64,000 bases of DNA from a virus. How positions within the stretch are numbered: the first letter of the stretch is position 1; the number at the start of each line of letters is the position of its first letter. The position numbers and the translations under genes are program-made. Location of the stretch: positions 35,916-99,915 of IMG/VR virus record IMGVR_UViG_3300017527_000160; one strand, 5' to 3'. Positions 1 through 11,400 of the stretch are shown here, piece by piece. The notes under the pieces are model-generated. The model made no database searches. It was not told the origin of the DNA and saw nothing but the letters and a program-made list of their open reading frames with translations.

Positions 1-256
1 ACGATCTCAAAGAGCTTCCGATACAGTACCTGAAATACGGGCTGAATCTACTGGCATGAATCAACCTGCCGCTAACTATTATCCTAATATTCAACTGAAC
101 GCTCCTGGTCAAGGTAGAACCAGTGTTAAGGCAGCTGCTGCACCAAGATCAAGAAGTACTCCTAAAACACCACCAAACCTTCATCGTAGGAATTTTAGAA
201 AAGATGGTGGGGAAGCTAAAGACTTTCTGAAGGACTACGTTTTAAGAAACTTGTAA
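1..256 (+). CDS. 3' end of an unidentified gene (5' truncated by window edge)
   Basis: The reading frame is open from base 2 to the stop at 254-256, so the ATG at 56 is probably internal rather than the start. The visible 84 or so residues are rich in Pro, Ala, Arg and Ser followed by a basic segment (RRNFRKDGG) and a short amphipathic C-terminus. No domain is recognisable. By position, just before the giant virion-protein genes, it is probably the C-terminal tail of a structural or cargo protein, but this is inference. Confidence 0.55.
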   Translation, partial: RSQRASDTVPEIRAESTGMNQPAANYYPNIQLNAPGQGRTSVKAAAAPRSRSTPKTPPNLHRRNFRKDGGEAKDFLKDYVLRNL

Positions 257-278
257 CCGGATAAACCTCGTATATTTG
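251..278 (+). promoter_or_regulatory. candidate Bacteroidota-type promoter for the giant-gene operon
   Basis: A TATATTTG box (271-278) fits the Bacteroidota -7 consensus TAnnTTTG. A TTG at 251-253 lies 17 bases upstream, roughly where a -33 element would be. It sits in the 63-base gap before the 892-codon gene, about 40 bases before the ATG. The box is short and will occur by chance, so this is a positional inference. Confidence 0.4.
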
Positions 279-319
279 ACGGTTATGTCGGAGAAATTTC
301 TTATATTTAATATAATAGC

Positions 320-2998
320 ATGCTTATGAAAAGGAAAGTGAGAATCAGTAAACCGTGTATGGATTGTGGAGGAAGTGTTCCTCATATGAATACAGGTGGT
401 GTAAATCCTATGGAAGCACAACAGCAAGCTCCAGTGAAAGAGAGCGCTGTAGGAATGTGTACTGGTACTAATTTCGGAGGACCTGGTTGTCCAAAAGGAT
501 CTCAACAATATGAGATAGCTTTAAAGTTCCGTAAAGAAGAAGCTCTTCAGAAAAAGAAAGAAATAGATTCTGTTGCAGAACAGGGCGCAAATATTGACAG
601 TGTTACTGGTAAACGGAACGCAGCTTTCAAAGATCATATAGCAAGAAACACTACTAACGTTATGGCTGAAGAGGAGATGATCCGTGCCATAACGCAACCG
701 CAACATCAGATGCCTGATGGTACAATGATGCCAGGTGCACAGCACATAAGTCAGTACGGTGGTGTTCCTGAATTTGTTGTAGGTGGAAACATGGGTCCTC
801 AAACTCAACAAGAATGGAACGATTCCAATAAGTTTGGTCAGGCTAAGTTTGATCAACAATTTGGCATCCCTATGGAAAAGATAACTCCTAAACCTGTTGT
901 TACAGATGTCGAAGCTATAATAGATGCTGGACAATTTGGAGATCAGTCTGGACAACAAGGGCTTGCGAATGACACCGACCTAGCGAAGACTACAGTCAAA
1001 AGAAAGAGCGGGTTACTGAATAACTTAAAGAATGCTTTTGGTCCTAATGGACTTGCTTTAGACGCTATAGCACAGTTTGGAGAAAATAGAACTGAACCTG
1101 ACTTTGCGGCAATGATGGATGCTACTACACATGCTGATCAAGCTTTCACATCAAGCAGAGATGTTGATAGAGGTGCAATCGGCTTTAATGATTTTGGATT
1201 AGCGAGAGGTGCTGATGATTTTGGTGTTGCTCAGTTTAAAGGAACAGCACCAAGAAACATAAGTAAGTATGGTGGAGTTCCTAAGTTTGAGTATGCTGGT
1301 CAACCCAACTTTGGTTATAAAGGCAACGAGCAAACTAACATGTTGATAAAAGCTCAACAAGAAAAAGAGCAAGGTAACCAAATCTGGGGACAGATGGCAG
1401 ATAACTTTGCTAATGCTGATTTGAGTGATCAATGGAAAACAAAAACCAAAGTAATCGATAACGATCCTAATGATGGTATCGATACTAAGGGTTGGTACAA
1501 AGACTATAATAAAGCTTATAAAAAAAATTACAATAACAGTATGGATAATAATATGTTTGCTAATATGTTCGCTAAAATGATGATGGGTGGACAGAACTTA
1601 CCACAAAGAGCACCAGGCGGACCTGGTCAAGATATTCCTTGGTATGCTGCAGGATGGGCTGCCGATAAAGAGATGCTTGGTAATCTATTTGGTTATGATA
1701 ACAGCATGGAACAAAGAAGGATTAATGCAGCCAATACTCCAGAAGCAACTAGAGTTTCAAATCCAGGCAGATATAATACTCCTGTAGTTCACGATGCAGC
1801 TTATGATGAAAACATGGCCGCTGCTGCTGAACGAAAAGAACATGAAGATCTTATAGCAAGAACTACTGCAGAAAGAGATGCGAATGTTTCTGCTACAGAA
1901 CGAAAAAGACAATTGTTTAACATTGCCCGACAACAAAAAGCTGCAAATGCTCCAGAAGGTGCTGATGCAATAGAAGAAGCTAGACAACAAAGAAATACTA
2001 ATAGCGATTCTAGAAGTACTACTACATCTGAAAAAGATGCTGCGGAAACAACTACTGCGAAAGAGGAGGCGGTAACTGAAGGTAACTACACTCCACCTGA
2101 AGAAACAACAGAAGGTGAAACAGTGACAGATCCTCATGGTAATGTAACGTTTGTTCAACCTAACAGAGGTCAAGCACCTATTGCTACTGACTACAACTAC
2201 TTGAGTAAGATCAACATGAGAGCTAATCCTTTCAGAAGAAAAGGTCATCAAAGAGTGAAGAGTTATGAGTTCACACATGGTATACGTGGTAACGGTCAAC
2301 CTGCTGCTCCTACTGATGGAGGTGGTGCTGGAGGATTTGATCCTAATAACATCACTCCTGAAGAGATGACCATGCTTACAAATATGATGAACGCTAAGAA
2401 GAGTGAAGCTAATGCTGTAGATGCTACCACGGATAACACAATGAATTATGAAGATGCCATGGCTCAACAATATGCGGGCATGCCTCAGATTGATAAGAAC
2501 GGTTTTCCTATTGCACAACCAGCTCCCGATGATATAAGTAACTTAAGTGGTCAATCTACTGGAGACTATGCTGATTATAAAAGATATGGCGGAGATAACA
2601 TGTATGCTGTAGGTGGTCCTGAAGGTGGTTACGGTACTCCAGGATATGGTGTTCCGGATGTTACTCCTCAAGCTGCTCCAGTTGCCCCATGGTTTGTTCA
2701 AGATCAAGCAACCATGGCTGATGCAATGAGGAATAGACCTATGAACGGTCCATCTAATGTAGAACGTGCTGAACTTATGACACCACGACCAACTATAGGT
2801 GCTGAACCTACGGATATAGCTAAACGTGAGTATATGGATAAACTGAACGAGTTTGAAAATAGACAGCGGGCTAATATGTTTGCTCCAACCAAACAATATG
2901 GTGGTGATGCAATGTTCCAAGAGGGTGGTGAGTACGATATGACTCCTGATCAAGTTGCAGCATTCTTACAAGCAGGTGGTCAAATAGAATATATTTAA
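320..2998 (+). CDS. putative virion-internal (cargo) protein with YGG-type repeats, 892 aa
   Basis: The function is not known. The protein is low-complexity, rich in Gln, Asn, Ala, Gly and Met. An N-terminal Cys cluster (CMDCGG near residue 13, CTGT and GPGC near 50-60) could bind a metal. A recurring motif of form YGG-x(2-3)-F/Y-x(2-4)-GG appears four times: SQYGGVPEF (about 145), SKYGGVPKF (about 315), KRYGGDNMY (about 755) and KQYGGDAMF (about 855). The last copy lies near the C-terminus. Gene order, first in a run of six large genes ending in the virion RNA polymerase, and composition suggest a capsid-internal or ejected protein as found in crAss-like phages. The start could be Met1 or Met3. 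Confidence 0.6.
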   Translation: MLMKRKVRISKPCMDCGGSVPHMNTGGVNPMEAQQQAPVKESAVGMCTGTNFGGPGCPKGSQQYEIALKFRKEEALQKKKEIDSVAEQGANIDSVTGKRNAAFKDHIARNTTNVMAEEEMIRAITQPQHQMPDGTMMPGAQHISQYGGVPEFVVGGNMGPQTQQEWNDSNKFGQAKFDQQFGIPMEKITPKPVVTDVEAIIDAGQFGDQSGQQGLANDTDLAKTTVKRKSGLLNNLKNAFGPNGLALDAIAQFGENRTEPDFAAMMDATTHADQAFTSSRDVDRGAIGFNDFGLARGADDFGVAQFKGTAPRNISKYGGVPKFEYAGQPNFGYKGNEQTNMLIKAQQEKEQGNQIWGQMADNFANADLSDQWKTKTKVIDNDPNDGIDTKGWYKDYNKAYKKNYNNSMDNNMFANMFAKMMMGGQNLPQRAPGGPGQDIPWYAAGWAADKEMLGNLFGYDNSMEQRRINAANTPEATRVSNPGRYNTPVVHDAAYDENMAAAAERKEHEDLIARTTAERDANVSATERKRQLFNIARQQKAANAPEGADAIEEARQQRNTNSDSRSTTTSEKDAAETTTAKEEAVTEGNYTPPEETTEGETVTDPHGNVTFVQPNRGQAPIATDYNYLSKINMRANPFRRKGHQRVKSYEFTHGIRGNGQPAAPTDGGGAGGFDPNNITPEEMTMLTNMMNAKKSEANAVDATTDNTMNYEDAMAQQYAGMPQIDKNGFPIAQPAPDDISNLSGQSTGDYADYKRYGGDNMYAVGGPEGGYGTPGYGVPDVTPQAAPVAPWFVQDQATMADAMRNRPMNGPSNVERAELMTPRPTIGAEPTDIAKREYMDKLNEFENRQRANMFAPTKQYGGDAMFQEGGEYDMTPDQVAAFLQAGGQIEYI

Positions 2999-3009
2999 AA
3001 GTAATAAGC

Positions 3010-5355
3010 ATGAAGGTTAAGATAACTAAAGTACCGAACAAGAGGCACGGAGGAACCAACGGAAGCGCTACGCAAATGCACAGCGGTCAACAAACTCCTC
3101 CTACTGATGCTATGGCTGACCCACGTACTGGGAAGTTCCATGGTGGGAATACTCCTGAGATCCAGATTAACAGAACTCTGAAACCTACTTCAAGAGAGAA
3201 CGCTACTTTGGAAGCTGAGAAAGGTGAGACTGTTATAACGAACTTGCAACAGGATGGTATACCTGAGTTCTATAAGATTGGCGGTAAGCCTCACTCAAGA
3301 GGTGGTACTCCATTGAATCTGCCGAAGAGTTCTTTTATCTTCTCTAAGGATAAGAAACTTAAGATCAAGGATCCTGATGTTCTAAACATGTTTGGTAAGA
3401 CTGGTAAGGCTGCGAAGAAAGCTTATACTCCAGCTGACCTATCGAAGAAATATGACATTAATTTCTACAGAGAAATCTTAGCCAATCCATTTTCAGATAA
3501 GCTTCAAAGAGAAACTGCTGAGATGATGATTGCTAACTACAATCTAAAACTAGGTGCATTAGCACTGACACAGGAATCTATGAAAGGATTTGATGCAGGT
3601 ATACCTGAAGTTGCTCAACCTTATATGGAAGCAGTGGGTATTTCTCCTGATGATCTTATCTTATCCGAGCCTCCTGCTCAAGAACAGTTACAACAGTTTC
3701 AAGGTGGTGGTGCTTATATGGGTGCTCCTTCTTCTAAGAGAGTTCGTATTAAGAGTTTACCTCGATTTGATAATGGTGGACCAGGTGATAAGAAAGCTCC
3801 TAAAGTATCTAGTAAACCTACAGCTAAACAGAACATACCTAAAGGTGCTGTTCAATGGGATCCTAAAGCAGACGGTTATGATCCAAGTAAAGTTAAAGAA
3901 GGTCACTATATCATGAAAGATGGTAGATGGCGTAAAGTAACTGGTTACAAGAAAGCTGAATACCAAGGTGACTTTAAAGATGAGAAGCTTGGTGATTGGA
4001 GTGATGATTACGGAATGCTTGTAGAGACATTTGAAAAAGATGATGCTCTTATGGATGCTATGTACACTAAGTACATGGCGACTCTGAATAAGACTCAACC
4101 AGGAAGGAACTTAACCCAAGCACAAATAGACGCTGCTAAACAGTTAAGTCCTGAAGAAGTATGGGAGAACTTCAAGTATAAGCAGAAGTCTAACTTCGCT
4201 GTACAAAATCAACTAGGTGATCTTAGTGAAGCTGATAAAAAAGATTTATGGGATAGTAATCCTAAACTAGCTGCAGAGGCTGCTGATAAAGCTGGCTTCC
4301 CTGCGTTAGATACAGAACACATTGCTGCTTTCCAAGCTGCTTACATTGGTATGAATGAACTTAGTAATGACCCTGAGTTTAAGGATAAACTGAAAAACTT
4401 CGGTATGATCCAAACTGGTAGAGGTGATGAGCAAGTATCTGGTACAGGTGAGGGAACAATCTCACAAGTAGATGGTTGGGATGGTAACACAACATCAGGA
4501 CAAGTTATGGTTCCTATAGCATCAGAGATGATGACTGAAGATGTTGCTGATATTAAAGCTGATCCTGAAGTAGTAACTCCGGAAGTTAAACATCTGGCTG
4601 AGACTAAAGCTCAAGAACGTACTCCGTTCTGGACTGAAGATAACATGAACGTGGCTAGAGATTTCGGTAACTTGATGTCCGTTAAGAAGTATAGACCGTG
4701 GCAAGCTACACCAGCGTTCGAGACAGCTGATCCAGCATTCGTAGATTTCAGAGGTGCTGCTAATAGATTAGCTGCTAACACAGCGGGTCTTGCAAAAGGA
4801 GCTTCTAACTTTGGCCCGGGAACATATGGTACTCTTGCTAGTAACGTACAAGGTCAAATGGCTAATAACATATTGAAGTTACAAGAACAGGAAATGGCTA
4901 AGAATGTTGACACGGCAAATAGATTCGAGTTAACTAACACTGCTGCTATCAATGCATACAATCAACAGAAAGCTGCTCAAGACACTAAGCTTTGGGATAA
5001 GAATGCAATCATGAATCAGCAGTTCGATAACTCTAAGATGGCTCTTAGAAATAACTTAGCGAACAGCATGAGAGACAGGTGGACTAATAGAGGGAAGACT
5101 CAGAATCTTAACCTTATGTCTGACCAATTTAGCATCGATCCTCTTACTGGATTCAAAACGTTTACTGGAGATAATAGAGATATTGACCCTGCTCAACAAG
5201 GTACAGCGCTTACAGATCTTGCTACTACAATTAAGAACGAGAATGCTGGTATGACGTACGATGAAGCATTGAAATGGGCTAAGGCAAACAAGGGCATACA
5301 AACACCACAGCTTCCTGTAGGAGTTAATTATCCGGGTGCTGCACCAACCACATAA
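3010..5355 (+). CDS. putative virion-internal protein, 781 aa
   Basis: Unknown function, 11 bases after the previous gene and so in the same transcript. The N-terminal 130 residues look like a folded, conserved module (EAEKGETVITN, then GIPEFYKIGGKPHSRGG, then a Ser/Phe/Lys-rich strand segment). It contains the same kind of GG-box seen in the upstream protein (GIPEFYKIGG, LPRFDNGG, QFQGGGAYMG). The C-terminal half is Ala/Asn/Gln-rich and predicted mostly helical. There is no signal peptide or transmembrane segment. The shared GG-boxes and gene order point to a capsid-interior or portal-associated cargo protein. This is inference from context, not from a recognised fold. Confidence 0.6.
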   Translation: MKVKITKVPNKRHGGTNGSATQMHSGQQTPPTDAMADPRTGKFHGGNTPEIQINRTLKPTSRENATLEAEKGETVITNLQQDGIPEFYKIGGKPHSRGGTPLNLPKSSFIFSKDKKLKIKDPDVLNMFGKTGKAAKKAYTPADLSKKYDINFYREILANPFSDKLQRETAEMMIANYNLKLGALALTQESMKGFDAGIPEVAQPYMEAVGISPDDLILSEPPAQEQLQQFQGGGAYMGAPSSKRVRIKSLPRFDNGGPGDKKAPKVSSKPTAKQNIPKGAVQWDPKADGYDPSKVKEGHYIMKDGRWRKVTGYKKAEYQGDFKDEKLGDWSDDYGMLVETFEKDDALMDAMYTKYMATLNKTQPGRNLTQAQIDAAKQLSPEEVWENFKYKQKSNFAVQNQLGDLSEADKKDLWDSNPKLAAEAADKAGFPALDTEHIAAFQAAYIGMNELSNDPEFKDKLKNFGMIQTGRGDEQVSGTGEGTISQVDGWDGNTTSGQVMVPIASEMMTEDVADIKADPEVVTPEVKHLAETKAQERTPFWTEDNMNVARDFGNLMSVKKYRPWQATPAFETADPAFVDFRGAANRLAANTAGLAKGASNFGPGTYGTLASNVQGQMANNILKLQEQEMAKNVDTANRFELTNTAAINAYNQQKAAQDTKLWDKNAIMNQQFDNSKMALRNNLANSMRDRWTNRGKTQNLNLMSDQFSIDPLTGFKTFTGDNRDIDPAQQGTALTDLATTIKNENAGMTYDEALKWAKANKGIQTPQLPVGVNYPGAAPTT

Positions 5356-5365
5356 ACATATGAGG

Positions 5366-5389
5366 TTTGGTAAACTTATATTATTTTTG
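5366..5389 (+). promoter_or_regulatory. candidate TAnnTTTG promoter before the 1015-aa gene
   Basis: The 53-base gap contains TATTTTTG at 5382-5389, matching the Bacteroidota -7 consensus, about 20 bases before the ATG at 5409. A TTTG at 5366-5369 is closer than the usual -33 spacing, so only the -7 box is supported. Confidence 0.35.
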
Positions 5390-5408
5390 ACAAAGTAAAA
5401 GAAAAAAC

Positions 5409-8400
5409 ATGGCTACTTATTTACAAGGCGTAACAGACTATATTCCACAGGTACAACCGTTTGCACCTGATTTTAACTTCTACGCAAAGTCTTTGCAGTT
5501 CAGCCAAGGAAAGCATGATGCTGCTAGAAAACAACTAAGTAATATATATGGCTCGCTTTTGAACGCTCCTCTTACTAGAGAAGATAACACTGAGGCTAGA
5601 GATAAATTCTTCAAGACAATAGACCAAGACATCCAAAAGATGGCGGGCATGGATTTATCATTGAATCAAAACGTACATGCTGCCAAAGGGGTGTTCAACC
5701 AGATGCTTGATAACAAAGCTATTGTTAAAGATATGGTTTGGAGTAAGCAATGGCAGGGACAAATGAGGAAGTCTCAAAGCTTTAAGAACTGTGTGGATCC
5801 AGAGAAATGTGGTGGAGCATGGTGGGAAGGTGGAGACAAAGCTCTACAATATAATAGACAAGAGTTCATGAACGCTAGTGCGGAAGATGCTATGGGTATG
5901 GGTGTTCAAGAGTTTGTATCATACCAAGATGTTACCAAGAGAGCGCTTGCAATGGCGAAGGAAGCTGATTTGAATGTATCGATTGACCAAGTTACAGGTC
6001 AGTGGATCACTACTACTAAGAATGGACCTCAACTAATCGGGAAACAACTACAGAGTCTTTTCATGGGTTCTATAGGTAAAGATCCAAAGGTTAAGCAGTA
6101 CTATGAAACTAAAGCGTCCAATCAAAGAAAGGATTTTATGTACGGTAATAAAGACCAGTATGGTTCTTTAGAAGCTGCAGAACAAGCATACTTACAAGAA
6201 GTTACACCTACACTTGAAAAGTACTATGGTGAAAAGAAAGTTGAGTTAGAAGATGCTGTTGCTCAAAATGAGAAGAAAGTTAAGAAGATCAATGAGGCTA
6301 TAGAGAATGCTCCTGCTGATAAGAGATCTGAGATGGAAAAGTTACGTGATGAACTTCAGGGCAGAGGTAAGCTATACGATTCATCCCTAGAGGATGTAAC
6401 AGAGAATGAAGGTCAGGTTGCTGTAGCACAACGTAATCAAAGATATTCAGGACGACAAGCGGATGCCATGCTTGCAGGCATAGATTTACATAATGAGATA
6501 GGTAAAGCTGCTGAAGTGATGTCGTATAGAAACTACGAACAAAGTGTAGCGGTTAATCCTTACGGCATGGAAGCTGTTCAACAAAGGAATCGATTAAAGT
6601 TTGAGGCGCTGAAGCAACACAATAGAAAAGAATTAGAGCGGTATAAGCTTACAGCTAAAGGTGAATATGAGAATATGATTGCAACTGGTGGAGCTGAAGC
6701 AAACAATGCTCAAACTATAACGGATGTTGCAGGGTCTTCTGCTGTAGGTAACATGGATCCTGCATCAGCTGAATATAAGAGCAGGGTCATGAATCAGTTT
6801 TCAGAAGAACGTGATGAACACAGGATTGATGTAAGTGGTAATGAACTTAGTCTTATTGAACAAACTTTACAACATGTTACAGGAGCTGCTGAAGGTGGTG
6901 ATGCTCAAGCAAGAGAAGATTATGTTAACATATTTAATTCATTCAATGCCGCTGTACGTTCTAGTGAAGAAAATGTACGAGAGAATGGTGCAGAATGGGC
7001 AGATACATGGAATGAACTTGATGCAATGAAACTGCAACAAATTGCTTTAGCTGTAGAGAAAGCCAACACAATAGATGAAAAGTATGCCATAGCTAAACAG
7101 TACAAAGCTAATTGGAAAGATATGGTTTCAGGTGGTCAAATAGATATGTTCTATGAAAAAGGGGTTATGCCACTTTTAGATAGAAACAAAGGTAACGATG
7201 CATTGAGAGATTACTTATCTCCAGTATACGCACTTAATCAAAAGAGCATGCTTGCTATTGAAACTAAGAAGAAAGGTTTAGAGTTAATGGATTCATGGGT
7301 TGCAGATAATCATGAGTCAGTTATGACTGGTGTTAATGGAGATGGTAGATATACTAAAATGGATAGACATGCTCTTCAGTCTTATGTAGATGATAAAGGT
7401 CATGTTGTACCAGAAGATGTATTCATTGCTAACATGATGAAGAAAGGTTATACTGAACAACAAGCTGTTAACAAATTTAGAGGAGATGTTGAAAGTCCTT
7501 ATTCAGGTTGGCTGAGTAGAGAAACTCAGATAGGTTTGGATTACGTAATGGGTGGATTTGGTGAGAGTGGGCAGGAGAACGCAGAAAAATACTTAAGACA
7601 AGAACGTTTATCAAAAGGACGTGGTATCCATAGTTTATGGACTGAAGCTTTTTCACAACATGCTAATCCAGAAGGTGATCAAGCTTGGTTAGGTCTTACT
7701 GGAGCAGGTGATCTGACAGCTATGGGTCAACGTTACAGTACTGTAGATCCTGCGCAATATAAGAGTATCGGTACAATGGGTATTAACGGGGCATTGAATG
7801 ATGCTTTGAATAGTAAAAATGCTATCTTCAGATATGGTGGTTTTGAAAATACCATACAAGAAGATATTGCTGATGTAAGGAACTTAGCGGATCAGTTACG
7901 TATTGATATGGGAACAATGACCAATCCTAAAACTGTTGCTAGACCTATGTTAGATGTGACAAGCGTTCAGGTTGCTGGAGGAAACAGTGATTATATGGCA
8001 GTCAATGTTAAGATGAGTGAGATGTACAGAAAGAAATATAAAGGAAGTGAAAACTCTCCAGGGATAATGGGTCAACAACTTTTATCCAATGAAGGGTTCA
8101 CTATGTATATTCCAAAGAATGAAGCTACTAACTTATTCTATACAGGTTCACAGAAGACAGTATACGAACAAGCAATGAACTGGAAGAAAGAGATACCGTT
8201 TGATGCTTATCCTAACTACTTTAAAGATACTAAGCTAACTAGTACTCCTAGTGGAGCATATAAGTTTGCAGGATACGGTAAAGTAACTAACGAAGATGGT
8301 ACTACTAAATGGGAGTACTTTCAAAAAGAAGTACCGTACAGTAAAGATTTAAACGGTATTGTAGATACCTACACTAAGTGGCAGTCAGAACATGCTGCCT

Positions 8401-8456
8401 TAAACATGGCAGGTGAAGAACAGATTCGTTTAAATAATCAACATCAAAATCAATAA
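5409..8456 (+). CDS. large helical virion-associated protein, 1015 aa
   Basis: The function is not recognised. The protein is soluble and charged, with long predicted coiled coils, clearest around residues 265-330 (Lys/Glu heptad-rich, VELEDAVAQNEKKVKKINEA). Two cysteines flank a short loop (NCVDPEKCGG, about residue 132). There is no signal peptide or membrane segment. The ATG follows an A-rich leader (AAAAGAAAAAAC) with no Shine-Dalgarno, as for most genes here. It ends 3 bases before the next gene, so translation is probably coupled. The place between two GG-box proteins and the RNA-polymerase giants suggests a capsid-internal scaffold or ejection protein; crAss-like phages have such cargo proteins here. 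Confidence 0.6.
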   Translation: MATYLQGVTDYIPQVQPFAPDFNFYAKSLQFSQGKHDAARKQLSNIYGSLLNAPLTREDNTEARDKFFKTIDQDIQKMAGMDLSLNQNVHAAKGVFNQMLDNKAIVKDMVWSKQWQGQMRKSQSFKNCVDPEKCGGAWWEGGDKALQYNRQEFMNASAEDAMGMGVQEFVSYQDVTKRALAMAKEADLNVSIDQVTGQWITTTKNGPQLIGKQLQSLFMGSIGKDPKVKQYYETKASNQRKDFMYGNKDQYGSLEAAEQAYLQEVTPTLEKYYGEKKVELEDAVAQNEKKVKKINEAIENAPADKRSEMEKLRDELQGRGKLYDSSLEDVTENEGQVAVAQRNQRYSGRQADAMLAGIDLHNEIGKAAEVMSYRNYEQSVAVNPYGMEAVQQRNRLKFEALKQHNRKELERYKLTAKGEYENMIATGGAEANNAQTITDVAGSSAVGNMDPASAEYKSRVMNQFSEERDEHRIDVSGNELSLIEQTLQHVTGAAEGGDAQAREDYVNIFNSFNAAVRSSEENVRENGAEWADTWNELDAMKLQQIALAVEKANTIDEKYAIAKQYKANWKDMVSGGQIDMFYEKGVMPLLDRNKGNDALRDYLSPVYALNQKSMLAIETKKKGLELMDSWVADNHESVMTGVNGDGRYTKMDRHALQSYVDDKGHVVPEDVFIANMMKKGYTEQQAVNKFRGDVESPYSGWLSRETQIGLDYVMGGFGESGQENAEKYLRQERLSKGRGIHSLWTEAFSQHANPEGDQAWLGLTGAGDLTAMGQRYSTVDPAQYKSIGTMGINGALNDALNSKNAIFRYGGFENTIQEDIADVRNLADQLRIDMGTMTNPKTVARPMLDVTSVQVAGGNSDYMAVNVKMSEMYRKKYKGSENSPGIMGQQLLSNEGFTMYIPKNEATNLFYTGSQKTVYEQAMNWKKEIPFDAYPNYFKDTKLTSTPSGAYKFAGYGKVTNEDGTTKWEYFQKEVPYSKDLNGIVDTYTKWQSEHAALNMAGEEQIRLNNQHQNQ

Positions 8457-8459
8457 AAG

Positions 8460-11400
8460 ATGGCTGAAGAAAATAGCAGTACTCCTGTATCAGATCTGGA
8501 TAATGTAGATTCAAGTAGTTTTTTACCTAAAGGTTTGCCGCCACTGGAAATGGATCCCGAGTTATCTTCTTACTTAGTAGAACAAGGGGTAATAGAAGCA
8601 CCTACTGAACCTAGTGTTAAACCTGGTAGTGGTCAATCAATGCGTGATAGCTTGTTTGATTTTCAAACAGCTGACTTAGGTATTGCTACAGATCCATTCA
8701 AAATGGGTAAAGAGGTTCATGCTGATTTTCGTAACCCTCATAATCAGAATCAATTCTATGAAAGGTATGCTTCTCATAGTGAGTTTGAGAACTTAGGTTT
8801 CAATCCGTTCAGAGATAACGAAGCGCTGTATAATGAGAACTCTAATATGTTCGAGGAACTTGGTAGATCATTCGGTCAGTGGACTGGATTGGTAGGTCTT
8901 GGTTTCAAAGATGCTGCTGGCTTTGGGGATTTAACTGATAGAGATAATGCCGCAGAGATGGAACGTGCTATGGCTGTAGGTTCATCTTCTAAAGGTGGTT
9001 TTACTGGTTTCACTAATAACTTATTTTTAAACTCAGGATACACTGTTGGTATTATGGGTGAGCTTGCTTTGGAAGAAGTAGGAATGCTTGGTGTAGAAGC
9101 TGCTCTCGGTATAGGTACTGTAGCTACAGGTGGTGCTGCTGCTCCAGCATTAGCGGCAAACACTGGACTGATGGCTAGTAGAGCTGCCAGAGCTTTCGGT
9201 AAGATAAAGACCGCACTTGGTGCTAGTTACAGTTTGAGTAAACAGCTTGGTAATCTAAAAGACATTAACAAGGCTAGATCCATGTGGAGTAAAGGTCTTG
9301 GTAAAGCAGGAAAGATAATTAACCCTTTTGAAAATACTGTAGACCTTTATCGTAATAAAAGTAAACTGGATCATCTTAACAAATGGCAAAAGACATACAA
9401 AGGTTTTGCTGAGATGTATAAGGATGTTAGAAACTTCCGTTTGGCGTGGGGTGAAGGTGCTCTTGAAGGAGGTATGATTCAAAATCAAATGGAGCGTGAA
9501 CTCCTGGCTGATTTTAGAGCAGAGAATGGACGTGGTCCTAACGAAGAAGAAGGTCAGGAGATTATAGATACAGCAAGACGTGCGGGTGTTACAACATCTG
9601 TTATCAATATGCCAGTCATCATGCTGTCCAATAAACTTGTGTTTGATGGATTACTTGGTCGTGGTAGATTTAAAAATCTTTATGCTGATGTTATTGAGAC
9701 AGGTCATGCAGGAAAAATAATATTTAAGCCGGGTGTTAAAGGAGCGAAAGCTTATAACAAAATGGCTACAGGTCTACAAGGTAGATGGGACTATATAAAG
9801 AGCCCTCGAATGTGGGCTGCAGGTGCTGCGAAGTATGGTAAGGCAAACATTGCTGAAGGTCTTCAAGAGGTTTTTCAGGAAACGATAACTGGTGCTTCTG
9901 AGGATTACTATGGTGCCATGTATAGAGGTGATGCTAATCGTGGCGGATATATGTCTTCTATAGTAGGTAATCTTGTTAAACAAGTAGGCCCGCAAGGTCT
10001 TGAGACTTTCATGTCAGGGTTCTTGATGGGAGGTATGGTTGGTCCTGTCTCTACTGGAGTGGGTAACATAACTCAAGCTATCGGTGGTAACTCAGCAGGT
10101 TTTGCTGACAGTCGTGCGGGTAAAATTGGTACTGCTATAGGTAACCAATTTACTAAGATGAGTAAGGGTCAAGAAGCTTATCAGAAAAAAGTAGATGAGC
10201 AGACGGATCAAGCTACTAAAAGAAATACAAAGCTTGAGAAAGATATAGAAACACTGAATGAGTTCTATGAAGATCCTACAAAATACTTTTCACCTGAACT
10301 AGAAAACCTCGTATCGCAAAAGGCATACAAAGAAGCCATGGATGAGGCTGAAAAGAGAGGTGACAAAAGAATGTTCCATGATATGGCTGACAGTGCAGAG
10401 ACCAAGCATGTCATGACAGCCTTGAAGTATGGTAGACTAGATGGTCATATCACTAGAATGGAAGAGATGAAACAGTTCAGTGCAGAAGAATTTAAAACTC
10501 TGAACACAGAACTATCTCAAGAAGACTTTAATTTTAAAATAGATGCTTCAATAGATCGTGCTAAGAAGATTCAATCTACTTGGGACTATGCATCAAAGAA
10601 ATTTCCAAATCCTTTTACTCCGTATAAATATAGACCTGGTACAGATAAGTTCAAGGAAGAAGCTATGAAACAAGTTGTTTGGAATAATGCTATCGAAGAG
10701 ATGGTGTTCCAACAAGAAAGTTTTAATAGAGCCCTAGAAAGACAACAGTCTATTTATCAAAACATACATGAAACTGCAGGTTTAAAGAAGATGTCTACTA
10801 GCGATATCAATGTATTGTTTGATGAGCAAAGTGTTTTAAGTGAGATAGGGCTTTTAAAAATGGAGCTGGAAGGTAACGAAAATACTGTAGGATTAAAACA
10901 ATCAGAAGCTTTGACACCTGATATGAAGCAGATGATTGCTAAGAAAGATGCTAAACTTAAAGCACTCGAAGCATATGATAAAGCTTTAAAAGAATTTAAA
11001 AGTTCTAAAACTGAAGAGGTTGATGAACCTACAGTTAATGCTTTACATAAAGCATATAAAGAGTACATGTCTGTTATGGCAGAGCAAAGTGGTGAACACC
11101 TTAATGTAGATAAGCTTGATGCTTCTTTCGAGGCTTTGGCTGATTCACATTTGTTAACGGCTAGAGCAGGTGATTTGAACAGAGCTGTTAATATCCTATC
11201 AGACCCTAAGAACTTTCTCTCAATGGTTGATAGAAAGAATGCTCGAATAAAAGTTCTTTATGATAATAGAGAGGTTGAAATAAGAAAATCATTAGAGGAG
11301 TTCAGAAAATTAGCTGAGAAAAATGAAATGCTTAACAGGCTATACGACGAAGGTATGTTCTTCGATCCTAAAGATCTTGCTCTACTAGAGAGTGAAGGGA

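Noticed and set aside
1757-2518. 253-codon open frame on the minus strand opposite the 892-aa gene
   Set aside because: Ser/Arg/Ile/Phe-rich antisense composition typical of a shadow of a long coding gene, no gene-like start, and it conflicts with a strong plus-strand gene.
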